This document shows, piece after piece, positions 11,101 to 22,644 of a stretch of 64,000 nt of DNA. The notes beneath the pieces were generated by a model. The model ran no database searches and was not told the origin of the DNA. It saw only the letters and a list, made by a program, of their open reading frames with translations. The position numbers were made by a program, and so were the translations under genes. Location of the stretch: the NCBI RefSeq assembly GCF_002878395.1, contig NW_025851322.1:441712-505711 (forward strand), given 5' to 3'. Every line of letters begins with the position of its first letter. Within the stretch, counting starts at the first letter, position 1. Source of the DNA: Capsicum annuum (lineage: Eukaryota > Streptophyta > Magnoliopsida > Solanales > Solanaceae).

Positions 11101-12480
11101 TTGAGTAGAATCTGAGTTTGTAGAGAATAGGTGAGGATAATTGGTCTGCATATCTACTTTTGTTTTCCAAGTAGCTCCCTTAATGGACTGATTCCGCCAA
11201 AGAACTTTGACTAAATGGACTTCTTTCTTCCTCAGTCTGTGAATATGATAATCAAGAATTTCAACTAAAATCTCTTCATAAGAGAGGTTGTTCTGAATAT
11301 CTATGCCCTTTATGGGGATTACGGCTGATGGGTCACCTATGCATTTCTCTTACAAGAAGACATGAAACACTGGATGGAATGAAGATAAATCTAAAGGCAA
11401 CTCAAGCTCGTAAGCTACCTTTCTAAAATGGATGAGAATTAAGTAAGGACCGATATATCAAGGACTGAGTTTTCCCTTCTTGATAAACCGCTTTACTCCT
11501 TTTATAGGAGAGATCTTCAATTATACATAGTCACTAATCTTGAACTCGAGATCTTTTCTACGCACATCTACGTATGATTTCTGCCGGCTCTTAGCTGTCT
11601 TAAGCCTTTCCCTGATTAGCTGGACTTTCTTTAAGGTATCAAATACCTAGTTAGGCCCTACCACTGCGGCCTCACCCACTTCAAACAAACCAATGGGAGA
11701 TCTACACCTCCTCCCATAAAGCACTTCAAACAGAGCCATTTGAATACTGGAATGGTAGCTATTGTTGTATGTGAATTCAATCATAGAAAAGTGGTCATCC
11801 TAACTACCTTTAAAATCTATCGCACATGCTTGCAGTATATCCTCTACAGTATTAATGGTCCTTTCTTCTTGACCATCTGTCTGAGGGTGAAAAGTTGTAC
11901 TAAGGTGAACTCGGGTACCAAGACCTTTTCGAATGCTTTTCATAAATGAGAGGTAAACTGGGTATCTCTATCTTAGATGATGGACAATGAAAAAGTATAC
12001 ACTCTGAAAAACTCCCTAATATAGAGTTTGGCATAATCCTTAGTTAAATAAGAGGTATGGACTAGTAGGAAATGAGCTAATTTGGTTATTCTGTCTACAA
12101 TGACCCAAACTGAATCATGTTGATGATGAGTACAAGGCAAAACCGTCACAAAGTCCATGTTCACTTCTTCCCATTTCTAGGTGGGAATGCTGAACTCCTG
12201 CATAGACCCATTAGGCTTCTGGTGCTTAATCTTATCCTGCTAGTATGTTGAGCACTTACCCACAAACTCTGCAATGTCTATCTTCATTGCACTCCACTAA
12301 TAGATCTCCCACAAATCACAGTATATCTTAGTGGCCCTTGGATGAATAGAGTAGTATGCCCCATGTGCTTCTGCAAGAATTCACTGTCTCAAGTCATCTA
12401 CATCTGGCACACATAGCCGACCCTAAAATGCAAAACACCATCTCCCCCTTGGGAACCTCTACCTTCTGATCTCTGACTGA
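11101..12480 (-). pseudogene. Integrase and chromodomain remnant of B1
   Basis: Minus strand. The zinc-binding domain is seen near 12390-12240 (HGAYYSIHPRATKIY, then EFVGKCSTY, where relatives have CxxC, so the last Cys is Tyr). The catalytic core starts with NMDFVTVLP at 12164, VWVIVDRITKLAHF follows, and the frame closes at 11973 near the second-Asp region. The chromodomain is clear at about 11290-11110: EEILVEILDYHIHRLRKKE, VHLVKVLWRNQS, GATW. Several frameshifts and stops. The enzyme would have inserted the cDNA; the chromodomain would have directed where. Confidence 0.8.
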
Positions 12481-12639
12481 TTCTTTCAACTTGACTAGAC
12501 TGGGATCTGTCTCCTACTCTGCATCCATACACTACATTCTACTGAGTTGACTAAGTAGACACTTACTCGGGCTAGCTGATGAACTACGTGAGCTAACTTC
12601 TGCTTACTGTCCTTGACATGAACTACCCATAGACATGCT

Positions 12640-13025
12640 ACTGAGAGTGTCAGCCACTACATCGGCCTTGCCTGGATGATACAGGAAACTCATGTTATAG
12701 TCTTTCAACAACTCCAACCACCTTCTCTGATAGAGGTTTAGGTCATTCTGAGATAATAATACTGCAGGCTCTTATGGTCAGTGAACACATCGACGTGCAC
12801 ACCATACAAATAGTTCCTCCAAATCATGAAGGCAAATACTACTGCTGCTAACTCAAGATCATGAGTAGGATAATTCTTCTCATGGGGTTTAATCTACCTA
12901 GAGGCATAGGCTATGACCTTACCTCTCTGCATCAGAACACACCTCAAGCTAACTCTGGAGGCATCATAATACACAATAAAGCCATCTGAACCATCTGGTA
13001 AAGTCAAAATTAGAGTTGTAGTGAG
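12640..13025 (-). pseudogene. RNase H remnant of B1
   Basis: Minus-strand translation gives GSDGFIVYYDASRVSLRCVL, then [20 protein letters not shown], then [15 protein letters not shown], the three conserved RNase H blocks in order with Asp residues in place. A TAG replaces the Gln of the usual YASRQ. The Gly of GLG is changed (SLR). Lies between RT and the integrase zinc domain. Confidence 0.75.
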
Positions 13026-13029
13026 TTGA

Positions 13030-13985
13030 GTCTTCAACTCCTGAAAACTCTCCTCACAGGAATCTAACCACTGGAATTTTACTTTCTTCTAAGTCAATCC
13101 AGACATAGGGGACGTAATAGAAGAAAATCCCTCAACAAATCATCGGTAATAGATGGCCAAACCCTAGAAACTCCTGATATCTGATGCAGAGATGGGCCTA
13201 GGGCAGTTTCTCACTACTTCAGTCTTTTGGGAATCAACTCTAATGCTATCACCGAAAATTATATAGCCGAGCAAAGCTACTGACCTTATCCAAAATTCTT
13301 ACTTAATAAATTTGGAGAATAACTGATGACTTCAGAGCGACTGCAATACTATTTTGAGATGGTCTGCATGATCATGTTCACTATGGGAGTAGACAAGAAT
13401 GTCATTTATGAAGACTATGACAAACATGTCTAAGTACTGCTTGAACACAGGATTCATCAAGTTCATGAAGGCCGCTGGAGCATTGGTAAGAACAAAGGAC
13501 ATGACTAAGAATTTTAAGTGACCATACCTAGTCTTGGAAGATATTTTTGGGATATCACTCTCCCTAACTCTAAGCTGATGATAGCCTAATCTGAGGTCTA
13601 TTTTGGAGAAATAACTGGCACCCTGAAGTTGGTCAAACAAGTCATCGATTATGGGTAATGGATACTTATTCTTGACCGTGGCTTTATTTAACTGACTGTA
13701 GTCAATACATATTCTAAAGGAATCATATTTTTTACACACACATAAAATTGGCATTCCCCACGGAGATTTACTGGGTTTGATGAATCCCTTATCTAAGTGA
13801 TCCTTTAACTGCTCTTTTAATTCTCTGAGTTCTAATGTAGCCATTCTATATGGTGGAATAGATAGGGACCGAGTGTCTAGAAGAAGATCGATTCTGCAAT
13901 CAATTTCCCTTTTGGGAGGAAATTTGGGAAGATCGTCGAGAAACACATCTAGAAATTCACATACAACTAACACTGACTCAAGAGT
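13030..13985 (-). pseudogene. Reverse transcriptase of B1 (long open stretch, catalytic Asp lost)
   Basis: A 213-codon open stretch runs from 13973 to 13332 on the minus strand. Order: [19 protein letters not shown] (RT entry), [107 protein letters not shown], then [21 protein letters not shown]. Relatives have FIDDILVYS, so one of the two catalytic aspartates is Asn (a G-to-A type change) and the enzyme would be dead. Further RT sequence continues out of frame down to about 13030. Confidence 0.88.
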
Positions 13986-14084
13986 AAGGATTTATGAACT
14001 AGAGTACTGGACTCAAATGAGATAGTAGACACATCCCTTAGATATCATTTTTCTAGCCTGAAGGTAAGAAATAAGTTGACCCCT

Positions 14085-14450
14085 AAGTGCTGAAGTACTA
14101 CCCCTCCACTCTAAGATGGATTCATTTGAAAACTAAAGCTGGACAATTCTATCTCGGCAGTCGATTGAGGCATAGCAGGAATGAAGCCAATCCATGTTGA
14201 GAATGACATCAAAATCAATTATCTCTAATTTGACTAAGTCTACTGAAGTGATTTTTTGAGATATCATAACTGGACAGTTCCTGTATACCGCTACTGGGAT
14301 AGAGATTGAGAAAGGATCTTCGAGAATTTTGGGACTAACTTTGAAATCAATTGCTATATATAAAGTAACAAAGGACAAAGAAGCTCTTGTATCTAGCAAA
14401 GCATAAACATGCAAATGGAAAACTTGTAACGTACCAGTAACCACATCAGG
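14085..14450 (-). pseudogene. Aspartic protease remnant of B1
   Basis: The frame at 14444-14133 (minus) reads VTGTLQVFHLHVYALLDTRASLSFVT, then YRNCPVMISQKITSVDLVKLEIIDFDVILNMDWLHSCYASIDCRDR. The active site is DTRAS where the family has D-T/P-G-A, so the Gly is Arg. It ends with the usual HSCYASIDC stretch before the RT linker. Confidence 0.8.
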
Positions 14451-15450
14451 GGAACTCTCTTGACCTTGTCAGGACTAAAGAGCATAGAGTGTTTGGGTGT
14501 TTCCCACTGGTGGCACTAGAAGCGACACCCTGCTAATTTGGGCGACTGGATTGAGCCGGAGACGGTTATTCTGACCCTGATAATATGACTGGGGATAATC
14601 TCTGACTCTGTAGCCTAGCTTGCCATACCTGAAACACACATTGCTACCCACTCTACAAATACCCTGGTGGTTTCTATCACACTTCTAACAAAGGGGATTA
14701 GTTTGGGCACTAGTAACACTGCCCTAGTGTTTAGGAGCTGGTACCCTATCCCCATTGGCATCTCTGAATTTTGGTATAGGAGAACTGGCTAAGGATGGAT
14801 ATGGGACTGACGATTTCGTATAGAACTAAGAACAATTCCCACACTCTGACTTAGGCTGAGAGAAGTTAAAACTACCTGTTCTCACTCTCTTCCTCTCCCT
14901 CTCCTTCTCTTTATTCTTAGCCTCTTCATTGTCATATTGCCTTGCTTTAGATTGATAAATTCTAGAACCTTCACTTCCCTCAACGCCAGTGGAAAGAACC
15001 TATCTAGAAAAGTAGAGGCAAACTCCTCCCACTCTATGGGCCCTATAGCTATAGCCCTCTCTACCTTTCATTATTTAAACCATGAGTGAGCCACATCATA
15101 CAACTGATATACAGCTAACTCAGCAATCTCAACAACAGTCACCCCTATTATATCAGTCTACTTCTACACCTGGTCAAGAAATTCCTGAGGCTCCTCATCT
15201 AACTTAGACCCAATAAATGATAGAGGGTTCATTTGGGTGAACTCGCAAATACCAGCAGTAGTTGTATTAGCCACTTGGCTAGTCGGAAAGGCAATTGGGC
15301 ATTCATTCTGGGCTACCACAAATAAGCTAGGATGGTAAAGACTGCTCTGAACTCAGTGTGGGAGACATGTTGGTCTAGTGGGTTTGGCTAGACGGGCTAG
15401 GGTTTTGGATGATCTTCTATTTATCTACCCTTTGTCCTATTTGGAGGCAT
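14451..15450 (-). pseudogene. gag of B1, many stops
   Basis: ATG at 15450 (minus) starts MPPNRTKGR, the usual start of this Gag group, followed by in-frame stops; then PNPLDQHVSHTEFRAVF-like sequence. A worn zinc knuckle lies near 14640-14700: CDRNHQGICRVGSNVCFRYGKLGYRVRDYP, in which two Cys and the His of the second CCHC motif read as Tyr. Both changes are single C-to-T or G-to-A steps. The start is chosen because an acceptor-like ACAG lies 4 nt upstream, as in element F. Confidence 0.7.
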
Positions 15451-15671
15451 ATTTCTGTAAATAGAAGAGAAAGGATTAGATTGAGAGTTTAACTGGAGCT
15501 CATGCTCACTCGCACGATATGAAAAGTTAAAGAAAGGAAACTTTTCCTAAAACATCTCATAGCATCCTGTCCATAGGTGTGGCGCGCAATACACCCATGT
15601 ACAAGACTCTACTAGATGCGGATTTTAGACTTCCTAGGACACTGTTGAACCTTAGGCTCTAATAGCAAGTT
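15451..15671 (-). promoter_or_regulatory. B1 leader: primer binding site and splice-acceptor-like site before gag
   Basis: On the minus strand: a worn Met-tRNA primer site (TTGCTATTAGAGCC; consensus TGGTATCAGAGC) just inside the LTR at about 15650-15667, then a leader, then TCTCTTCTATTTACAG|AAATATG ending at 15455. A pyrimidine-rich tract plus ACAG directly before the gag ATG is what a 3' splice site would look like. Confidence 0.6.
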
Positions 15672-15800
15672 TTTAATGCCCCTAATCTGTTCCCCGGATG
15701 CTACGCGATGCTCATAATCCCAAAGGACAACAAGCTAACCTATGACTGGTACTTGCTGTAATAACTATGTAATAAATACTATAATAACTGCATTAAATAA
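15672..15800 (-). repeat. 5' LTR fragment of B1 (U5 end only)
   Basis: 'ctacgcgatgctcataatcc' and 'taactatgtaataaata' match the end of the 3' LTR at 8402-8530. Similarity stops near 15790-15800; the rest of this LTR is gone. Confidence 0.75.
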
Positions 15801-15960
15801 TATTGACATGATCACTATAATGTAGTGATGGATGAACTAGATAGAAAGTAGGTTGTAGTATAACCTTATTCTATGTGTGAGGTGCTTAATTCATTACGTG
15901 TTTGTCAATAAAACTTGCTCGATTAGTCTTGCCTAGGTTATAGAATAGTTGGTTAGTAGA
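15801..15960. other. Unassigned spacer
   Basis: No coding signal. Contains a near-palindrome around 15809-15829 (atcactataatgtagtgat). It may be the diverged U3 start of the next LTR. Confidence 0.4.
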
Positions 15961-18023
15961 GGATCATAGAGGCTGTAAGCCTCTGCGATTTCAACGTGTC
16001 ACAGAGGATAGCCTCTGCGATATACAGTGTTTCATGGAGGATAGTCTCCCTGGTATGTAGATTATTATGGAGGATCGTCTCCGCGACATGCAGTGTGTTA
16101 CAATGGCTAGACTCTATGATAGGAACCATGCCACAATGCAGGATAAATCCTGAAGCCTACAATAAAGGGGTGAGGGGAATTTTGGTCATTTTTCTTTCCC
16201 CAACACACCCAAATCACTCCTTAAAACCTAAGAGGGGCATTATTTGCCCAATTCATCATCAGTTAATGATGTTTAACCTCCTCCCATTCTCAAGAACACA
16301 AAAAAATCAAAAGCTTTATCCAAGAATCCATCTTTCCAAGGCCTTAATTTCATGTTTTTCCTAAGAAGACAAGGAATTTAGGTATGTGGGATATTTATGA
16401 ATGGATTCCTTTCCCCCATTGAGTCCCTCAAATCCCTTAATTTTTAAGTGCAATCCCTTTTTCTTTTTTGATGAAATTTTAATGTTAAGTATGAATTTAT
16501 TCAACTTTTTCTTTATAGTTTTGAATATGAACCATGAAAATATGTTTCCCCACGTGAATTATGTTCTTACATGATTTATAAACTTAATCACCCATATCAT
16601 GTTCAGTTGACACCATGTTTATTATCAATTTATGAATTTAACCACGCGAGCATATTGTCCTTATAAGTTTAACATCTTCCCATATTCATAATCATGGATT
16701 TCACCAATTTAATGAGTTATACTATGTTTTGGGGATCATGAATATCCTTACAGTATTATGACGATGTTATTTTACTTAATGTATTATTCGGTGCTAGCGG
16801 GTTATGGAAACATGATACCTAGGAAAATCATGTCTATAAGTCTTATCAAGTTACAAGTCATTCAGATTTAGGTTGTATCATTAAATTTTAGAATAACATA
16901 AAAATGAGCACTTACTAGTACTAGATCGTGTTTTATGATTATATTTAGATTATCATCATTTTGAGCATTTGTTAGTTTAAACCAAGCTTAACTTCTTATT
17001 ATTACTATATCATGTTAAACAAATAAGGATACCAGTGTTATTATATTAGGAGTAATACTTAGCACCGAGCAAATTCAGGGATGGTGGTTCCCCCATCGAT
17101 TTAGGCATAGTCATTAGTAGCAGTACTTAAGTTCTAGAACTACATAGCCAGCATAGGTTATGAGGGGTCACCCATAAGTATAGGCTTGACTTTCTCTCAA
17201 GGGTCACCCATTATTTTAGGCTTGATATCCTGGTTCCTAGAGATATCAGATTAGTGGATCCACACATCTAGTGCCAGTACCCGTGGAAAGGTATTGACAC
17301 CCTTCTAATAGGGGTTATAAGTTAGAACCTGATTAGCTTAGACTAGGGCATATCGGTTAAATATTAGCTCCCACAGTCTCAGTTTAGTATTCAGGCTACA
17401 TCAGCTCATATTTTCATGACCAAGTGTTCTGTTTATAAGTTATTAGTTATTCAATTTTATAGATTATTTTAGTACATGATTTACTTGGTCTTGCATTCAT
17501 TTTACATGTTCATGCATTTATGCTCAGTTCTTATGTTTAATTTAATTCCATCGCACATACTAATACATTCCAAATGCTGAATGGATACTCTCTTTTGTGC
17601 TATATTGATTTCACAATATAGATTAGGATGCTCAATTCCCCGATCACCCTTTGTTAGTTCAGTTCCCCTTAACAGGAGTTGTGGTGAGTCCTCATACATC
17701 TAGGACAAGTTATTTATAGTTATTTTAGTACTTCTTTTATTTCAGTCAGTGAGAGTTAGTTGGGAATTTATCCCCTTATCTCCTCATGTTTTTAGAGGCT
17801 TTTAGATAGTTACACTTGTTTTTGTTGTATTAGCAGTTCAAACATATTGGGTATTGTTTTAGTATAACATAACAAAACTTCTCAACATTTTAGCTTCCGT
17901 ATGTGATGTTTTACTATTACTTTATTCAGTGCTCACAACAGATACCATATCATATGTTAGCTTGGGGTCACTTATGGCCTTAAGCACTATGAATTGACTA
18001 AGAGGTAGTCTTAGGTCATGACA
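15961..18023 (+). repeat. Probable solo LTR, family A
   Basis: The 3' end is sharp (ggtcatgaca ending at 18023), and no gag or primer site follows. Internal landmarks match 1-1671: leader with 'ctcaagaacac', AG|GTATGTGGG at 16380, 'cattgagtccct', 'cttagcaccgag' near 17060, and the duplicated 'gggtcaccca' hairpin (17165-17220). The upstream block 15985-16150 has three or four copies of a GGAGGATAGyCTCC palindrome separated by 'cgcgayatgcagtgt'-like spacers. The left boundary and a target duplication could not be fixed. Confidence 0.65.
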
Positions 18024-18898
18024 TTCACCTTTCCATGATTAATTATAATGGACCTATTTTGGCCTTAGTACCTTGTTAGATGTTGTGTACCTCAACTCAG
18101 GCAAATTGCATAAATTGAGATAGCAATTATATAGGTGCATAGTCCAAAATGGGTAAAAAGAAAAAGTTAGTAAAAAATATAAAAGAGATATGGGTGTAGT
18201 AAGAAAAAAAAGTGAATAAAGTCTAGAAAAAATAAGAATGAGAGAAAAAAATAGGAAGTGTAAAATAAGACCACACCCATAATCTGAAGAAGAATAAAAA
18301 ATAATAAGGGAGAAGAAAATAAATGAGGTTGAAAAGTAAGGTCATTAATAGTGTAGTGCCAAGGAGATTGAGTAATTGTATCAATGTCAACCATACTCAT
18401 TCCAAAGTTAATATTATAAGGAAATAGTGTCCTTTAGTAATCATAGTCCAACTGTCCAAAAAATTAAAGCATATAAAATAAGGGAAACACTATGTTATTT
18501 CACGTACTTTGTTAGAATTTCTTTGTAAAAGTGAATGGTTTTATTCCGTCATAGTTTATATTTGTATCTTTAGACTGTGAACATATGAAACATGTTTATT
18601 GTGAGGGAACATGGGTGGTATTATTAGTTGCTATTTGTTTGGGTAATGTTATTTGTGTATGCACTTTAGTTGTTGTTCATAATATGATGCCATCCCTTGA
18701 TCCCTTTGTGTCATGGTAATGGGTTGTACGTATACACATAACGGTTTTTGATTCTTATATTGGAGAGGGTTGGAAACTGTATGCTTAAAGAAATGCATTG
18801 ACTATCGTAGGCCTCCTAGGTTTTGTCTTAGTTAATCATTGTAGTTGTTTATTTTATTTTGTTTTCATGAGGACATACAAATTTCCTAAGTTGAGAGT
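18024..18898 (+). other. Athila/Tat-like 3' internal (non-coding) region, tentative
   Basis: AT-rich, no long frame. It ends with 'catgaggacat' and 'ctaagttgagagtat', which resembles the phrase and polypurine tract just before the LTR of Solanaceae Athila/Tat elements. That comparison is from memory. A purine-rich run of mostly A and G at 18150-18300 is low complexity; the short minus-strand frame there is not credible as a gene. Confidence 0.35.
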
Positions 18899-20430
18899 AT
18901 TAATGTGCCATTGTATCATAGAACTTCCGACTCTTAAAATAAATAAAATATTAAAGAACTTAGGTGCATTTGTTGATATGTGTTTATTTAAGTGTTTTGT
19001 AGGAAAATAGGTCTTGGCAGTAAACAAACGAAAAGGACTAAACTGGATAAGTATTGGAATCTGGTGGCTGACTACAAATTTTTGTGTCCACCACAATTAG
19101 TGGAATGAGTCATCTTAATGATTGAGTCCAAAGTTTTGAAGATGTGTAAGTTAAGGTGCTGTTATGGTTGGGGTTATAAATCATTGAGAATGGGGATGAG
19201 TCATCACACGATTCATCCTGAAGTCATAATTCAAAAGTCCTGCAGAGGTGTATTTATTCCTTATAGAAATGGCTCCTAGCTAAGTGCTTTCGAGAATGTG
19301 GACCAGTCATTGACTAACTCATATTAAGTAAAAATAACACGTCCTAAAAGTTTTCAAAGTGTGCCTCAATTAAAGTGGATCACCCCATGATCCATCAGGA
19401 GTTGCTACAAGCTATCACCAGAGGCATCTCCTATTTGCAAAAAAAATAGGCAAAAAAATCTCCATTCAATGAAATGTGGCATAATCACTCCATACGACAC
19501 ATTGTCACTAATATTACCACCACAAACTTAGTTTTCCAATTTTGTAGGACAAAATTTCTTTTATATACTCCTATTAGGTTTTATGTTTTGGTTTACTTAT
19601 TAGTACACTTTATGAGGTTTTTGAATATACACATTGATTTTTTTTAAAGTTTTAATGGATTAAATTCATCTATTGATTATTTTTTCTTATGTTGTTTTTG
19701 AGAATTTTTGTTTCTGGGTATTCATCTACTCAACTTTGTAATTTTATATTTATAAACTCATCTAAAACTTATGATTGTGATTCATCCAACATGAGTAGTA
19801 AAACCCCATAATTAGGTATGAGAGAACCATGATGAATTAACAATGTAGGCTAAGTACTAAATGGTTTTTATGCATGTATTGTTTTAACCTTTGTATTGGT
19901 TTATTTTTAATAGGCGTGAACATTAAAATTGCCTTATTCTTACCTGCTAGACAAATGTGATAATGATTGGGGAAAAAGATTAATGTTCATTATCACATTT
20001 ATGGTTAATTTAGGATCTAATGTAAGGGTTAGTAAAGAAAAAAAAACTTATATGAAGTTGTGTTGTGATAATTATCTATCTAGGAGATCAACCATTTAAG
20101 TGAACTTAACTTTTGAATAATGCATGTTAATCATCAAGATAGATCACTAGTACCACAAGTCTACTACTTTATGAAATCAAGGGGAACACAATCTTAGTCC
20201 CTTCTCGCCTTTATTAAAACAATTATAATTTACACTATATTTCTTGGTTATTTATTATCTACAGTTATTATTAATAATGTAAACCCCTCCTTCAAAAATA
20301 AATGACTGATAGTTCAAATCATCATGGGTTCTATATTCAATTCAGTGACAACTTTACATCTCATTGTGAGGTATAATTTTTGAGATATGAGATCAATCTA
20401 TCAAGTGATAAGTGGGAATCCATTTTGACA
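18899..20430 (+). repeat. Possible Athila/Tat-like LTR and leader
   Basis: Begins TAATGTGCC (a TG changed to TA would fit) right after the putative polypurine tract. It carries repeated 'gagtcat'/'gattcat' motifs (19100-19420) like those in long Athila LTRs. The end is not defined. A stretch at 20150-20220 ('aaatcaaggggaacac', 'cccttctcgcc') is slightly less AT-rich and unassigned. No host coding sequence seen. Confidence 0.35.
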
Positions 20431-20553
20431 TGCTAGTCTTAGTTGACAAGTATATATTTCCCGTTGATTTTGTCATTCTTAAATATGAGATAGATTATGA
20501 TGGCCTAATTATCCTTGGTAGGCCCTACCTTAAGAGCCTTAGTAGATGTGGTG
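20431..20553 (+). pseudogene. Athila/Tat-type protease end (first half of split frame)
   Basis: Reads VDKYIFPVDFVILKYEIDY, GLIILGRPYLK and, after a one-base shift, RALVDVV. Athila relatives read VDKFIFPADFVVLDME...PIILGRPFLATGRALVDV. The frame is interrupted here by an LTR and resumes at 22645 with the residues that normally follow. Confidence 0.75.
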
Positions 20554-22644
20554 TGTGATGAATCATAACACCACATAAGTTCCAAAATCTCTAGATTAGA
20601 CATAACATAGAAAGCCAGTTGGAAGCTACAAAATTTTCCCATAGTAATACCCAGTCAAAGAGTAGTAATTCATGTCAATGACTCATTCGGTGATCTATTT
20701 TGAGAAAATAACCAAAAGGTCCTAAAGATTTAAAATCTTACCTAATGGTAGTGACTACAGGGGACAAGTCATTACAAGACATTATAAGTCATTGTGACAA
20801 ATTCTACCAAGCTTTTAAGTATAAGAGAAAATCATCCAAATGGCTATGACTCATGACAATGAGTCGTAACCGGTCCTAATAAGTCATTATCTTCACCTAT
20901 TTTTAGAATGTAATGAAATTTGATATTTGGGACCAGTCCTAATAAGTCAACATAATGACCCACCATCAGTGATGATAGGTTATTGCGTCCAGTAATCCCT
21001 ATAGCCATGAAAAATTGCCTAGTCAAAATGGTTCTCGAGATAAGTAACTGTAAAACATAATGAGTTGGCATGTGATCCATGATTGACCTTATCACAGTGG
21101 AATCAATTATGACTTAAAGGGTTTATGTGTTATCTCAAGCTCATTCTCACCCAAACACTCATAAAATATAACAAAAGGCAATTGTTTTCTCTCAAGCCTA
21201 GGAAACTAGGGTACATCACTTTTAGGATCGAAGGTCAAAGTTATAACAATTATTCTACTTCCAAGTATGTGAGATTCGTCAATGGGTATCTTTTAACCCA
21301 TTGAGTCCCTAAGTGAACTTGATCTCTTTGTAAATCCACAATCTAGTTATTAGGTTTTTTATTACAAGTATAGTTCTCTTTATATTCTAGTTTTGCATGA
21401 TTAATAATCTATAAATACATATTTTACCATAAAATTTAATAGCTTTATAGAACTGTAATTTTATGACCCTTTAGTGTATTTATATTAAGAATTTTGGGAC
21501 ATATTTTATGAATTAGTACTCTATTAGTAATAAATAAATTGTCTTGAATAATTATATATTTCAAAGATGGTGAGTTCTGAACATCAAATGACTTAGCCTC
21601 TTCTAAATTGTTAGTTCAATATTCAGTCCTTTAGTTCCGCAGATTTTAGAATACATCCAGACAAAGAATTTATCATTCAGTCTTAGAATTTGAAGCTATT
21701 TAGTGCATCAATTTATTTTAGTTTAGAGAAATACATATCGTCAAGCAAATATAGGGATAAATGTTCACCTGATAGTTAGGGTTAGATATTTAATAGAAGA
21801 ACCGAAGTCCAACAACTACATTACCACTATAGGTTATAAAGGGTTACTTGATAGATTAGGCTTCCACATTTGTCCATTAGGACAATTTTTTAGTGGATGT
21901 TTATCAATTAGTGTTCATACCTTGGAAAGGTACAGATCACCATTCCATGTGGGGTTATAGGTTCAGCCCTATTCAACTAAGATAGGGTATGTTAGTTAAT
22001 AAGATCTACCACAGTTTAGACTTAGTCTTACATGACCATAAATTCAGTCTATTCAATTATAATATTTATCAGTTTAATGCTTATTTACATAAGTCATTCC
22101 ATAAACTTATATTTACTAGTTTGATGGGTTGTTCCATCTTATATATTCATCATGTTTAGCAATATATATATTATAGTGCATATATCACATGCTCAGTACA
22201 TTATTATTAGTGACTAAATACTTTTTTCTTAATATATTATGTTATAATATGTCTTCTGATGCTCTACATCCAGATTCTGGTTAGCAGGAACCCGTAATCA
22301 ACTAAAAAATAGTGTTTGATGAGTTCTCATATTTATAGGATGAGGCTTATTACCTTTTTTATTATTTTTATTTATTAAATCTTTCCAGATAGTTAGAGTT
22401 AGTCAGAGACTTGTCATAACCACTCCTCTCTGGTTGAGGCTTTTAGACAATTAAATTAGTTTTTTAAGCTTTTGTTGGTTTACATCATTACAAAACTTTC
22501 TTATTGATCCAATTAGCTTCAACAATCAGTACTTCTTATTTATTTTTAGTGTTTTTAGAGTCATTCAAGACCATGTGTTAGCATGGGGTCACTTGTGTTG
22601 CTAAGCACCATGTTGTGACTAGGGTGTAGTCTTAGGTCATGACA
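20554..22644 (+). repeat. Solo LTR, family A variant, inside Athila protease
   Basis: About 2.09 kb, from TGTGATGAATC to ggtcatgaca. Both borders are set by the interrupted protein frame. The right end aligns with the family A ends at 18023 and 24502. Contains a palindromic block near 20755-20960 (gactcatgacaatgagtc; 'cctaataagtca' twice), a worn donor (aagtatgtgag, 21263) and 'cccattgagtcccta'. No clear 5-bp target duplication survives. Confidence 0.75.

Larger units (their letters stand above)
8402..15800 (-). mobile_element. Element B1: Ty3/gypsy chromovirus, 5' LTR truncated
   Basis: Read on the minus strand: a short 5' LTR piece (15672-15800), a primer site, gag from 15450, protease, RT, RNase H, integrase, chromodomain, polypurine tract and a complete 3' LTR (8402-10822). 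All domains are present in order, with stops and some frameshifts. It interrupts the Athila RT fragment on its left; on its right the 5' LTR is lost after about 130 bp. Inactive: the RT catalytic pair is changed and gag carries many stops. Confidence 0.85.

Noticed and set aside
18167..18400. 77-codon minus-strand frame rich in Phe/Leu
   Set aside because: It is the complement of a purine-rich low-complexity run; the hydrophobic look comes from base composition. No start context, domain or neighbour supports a gene.
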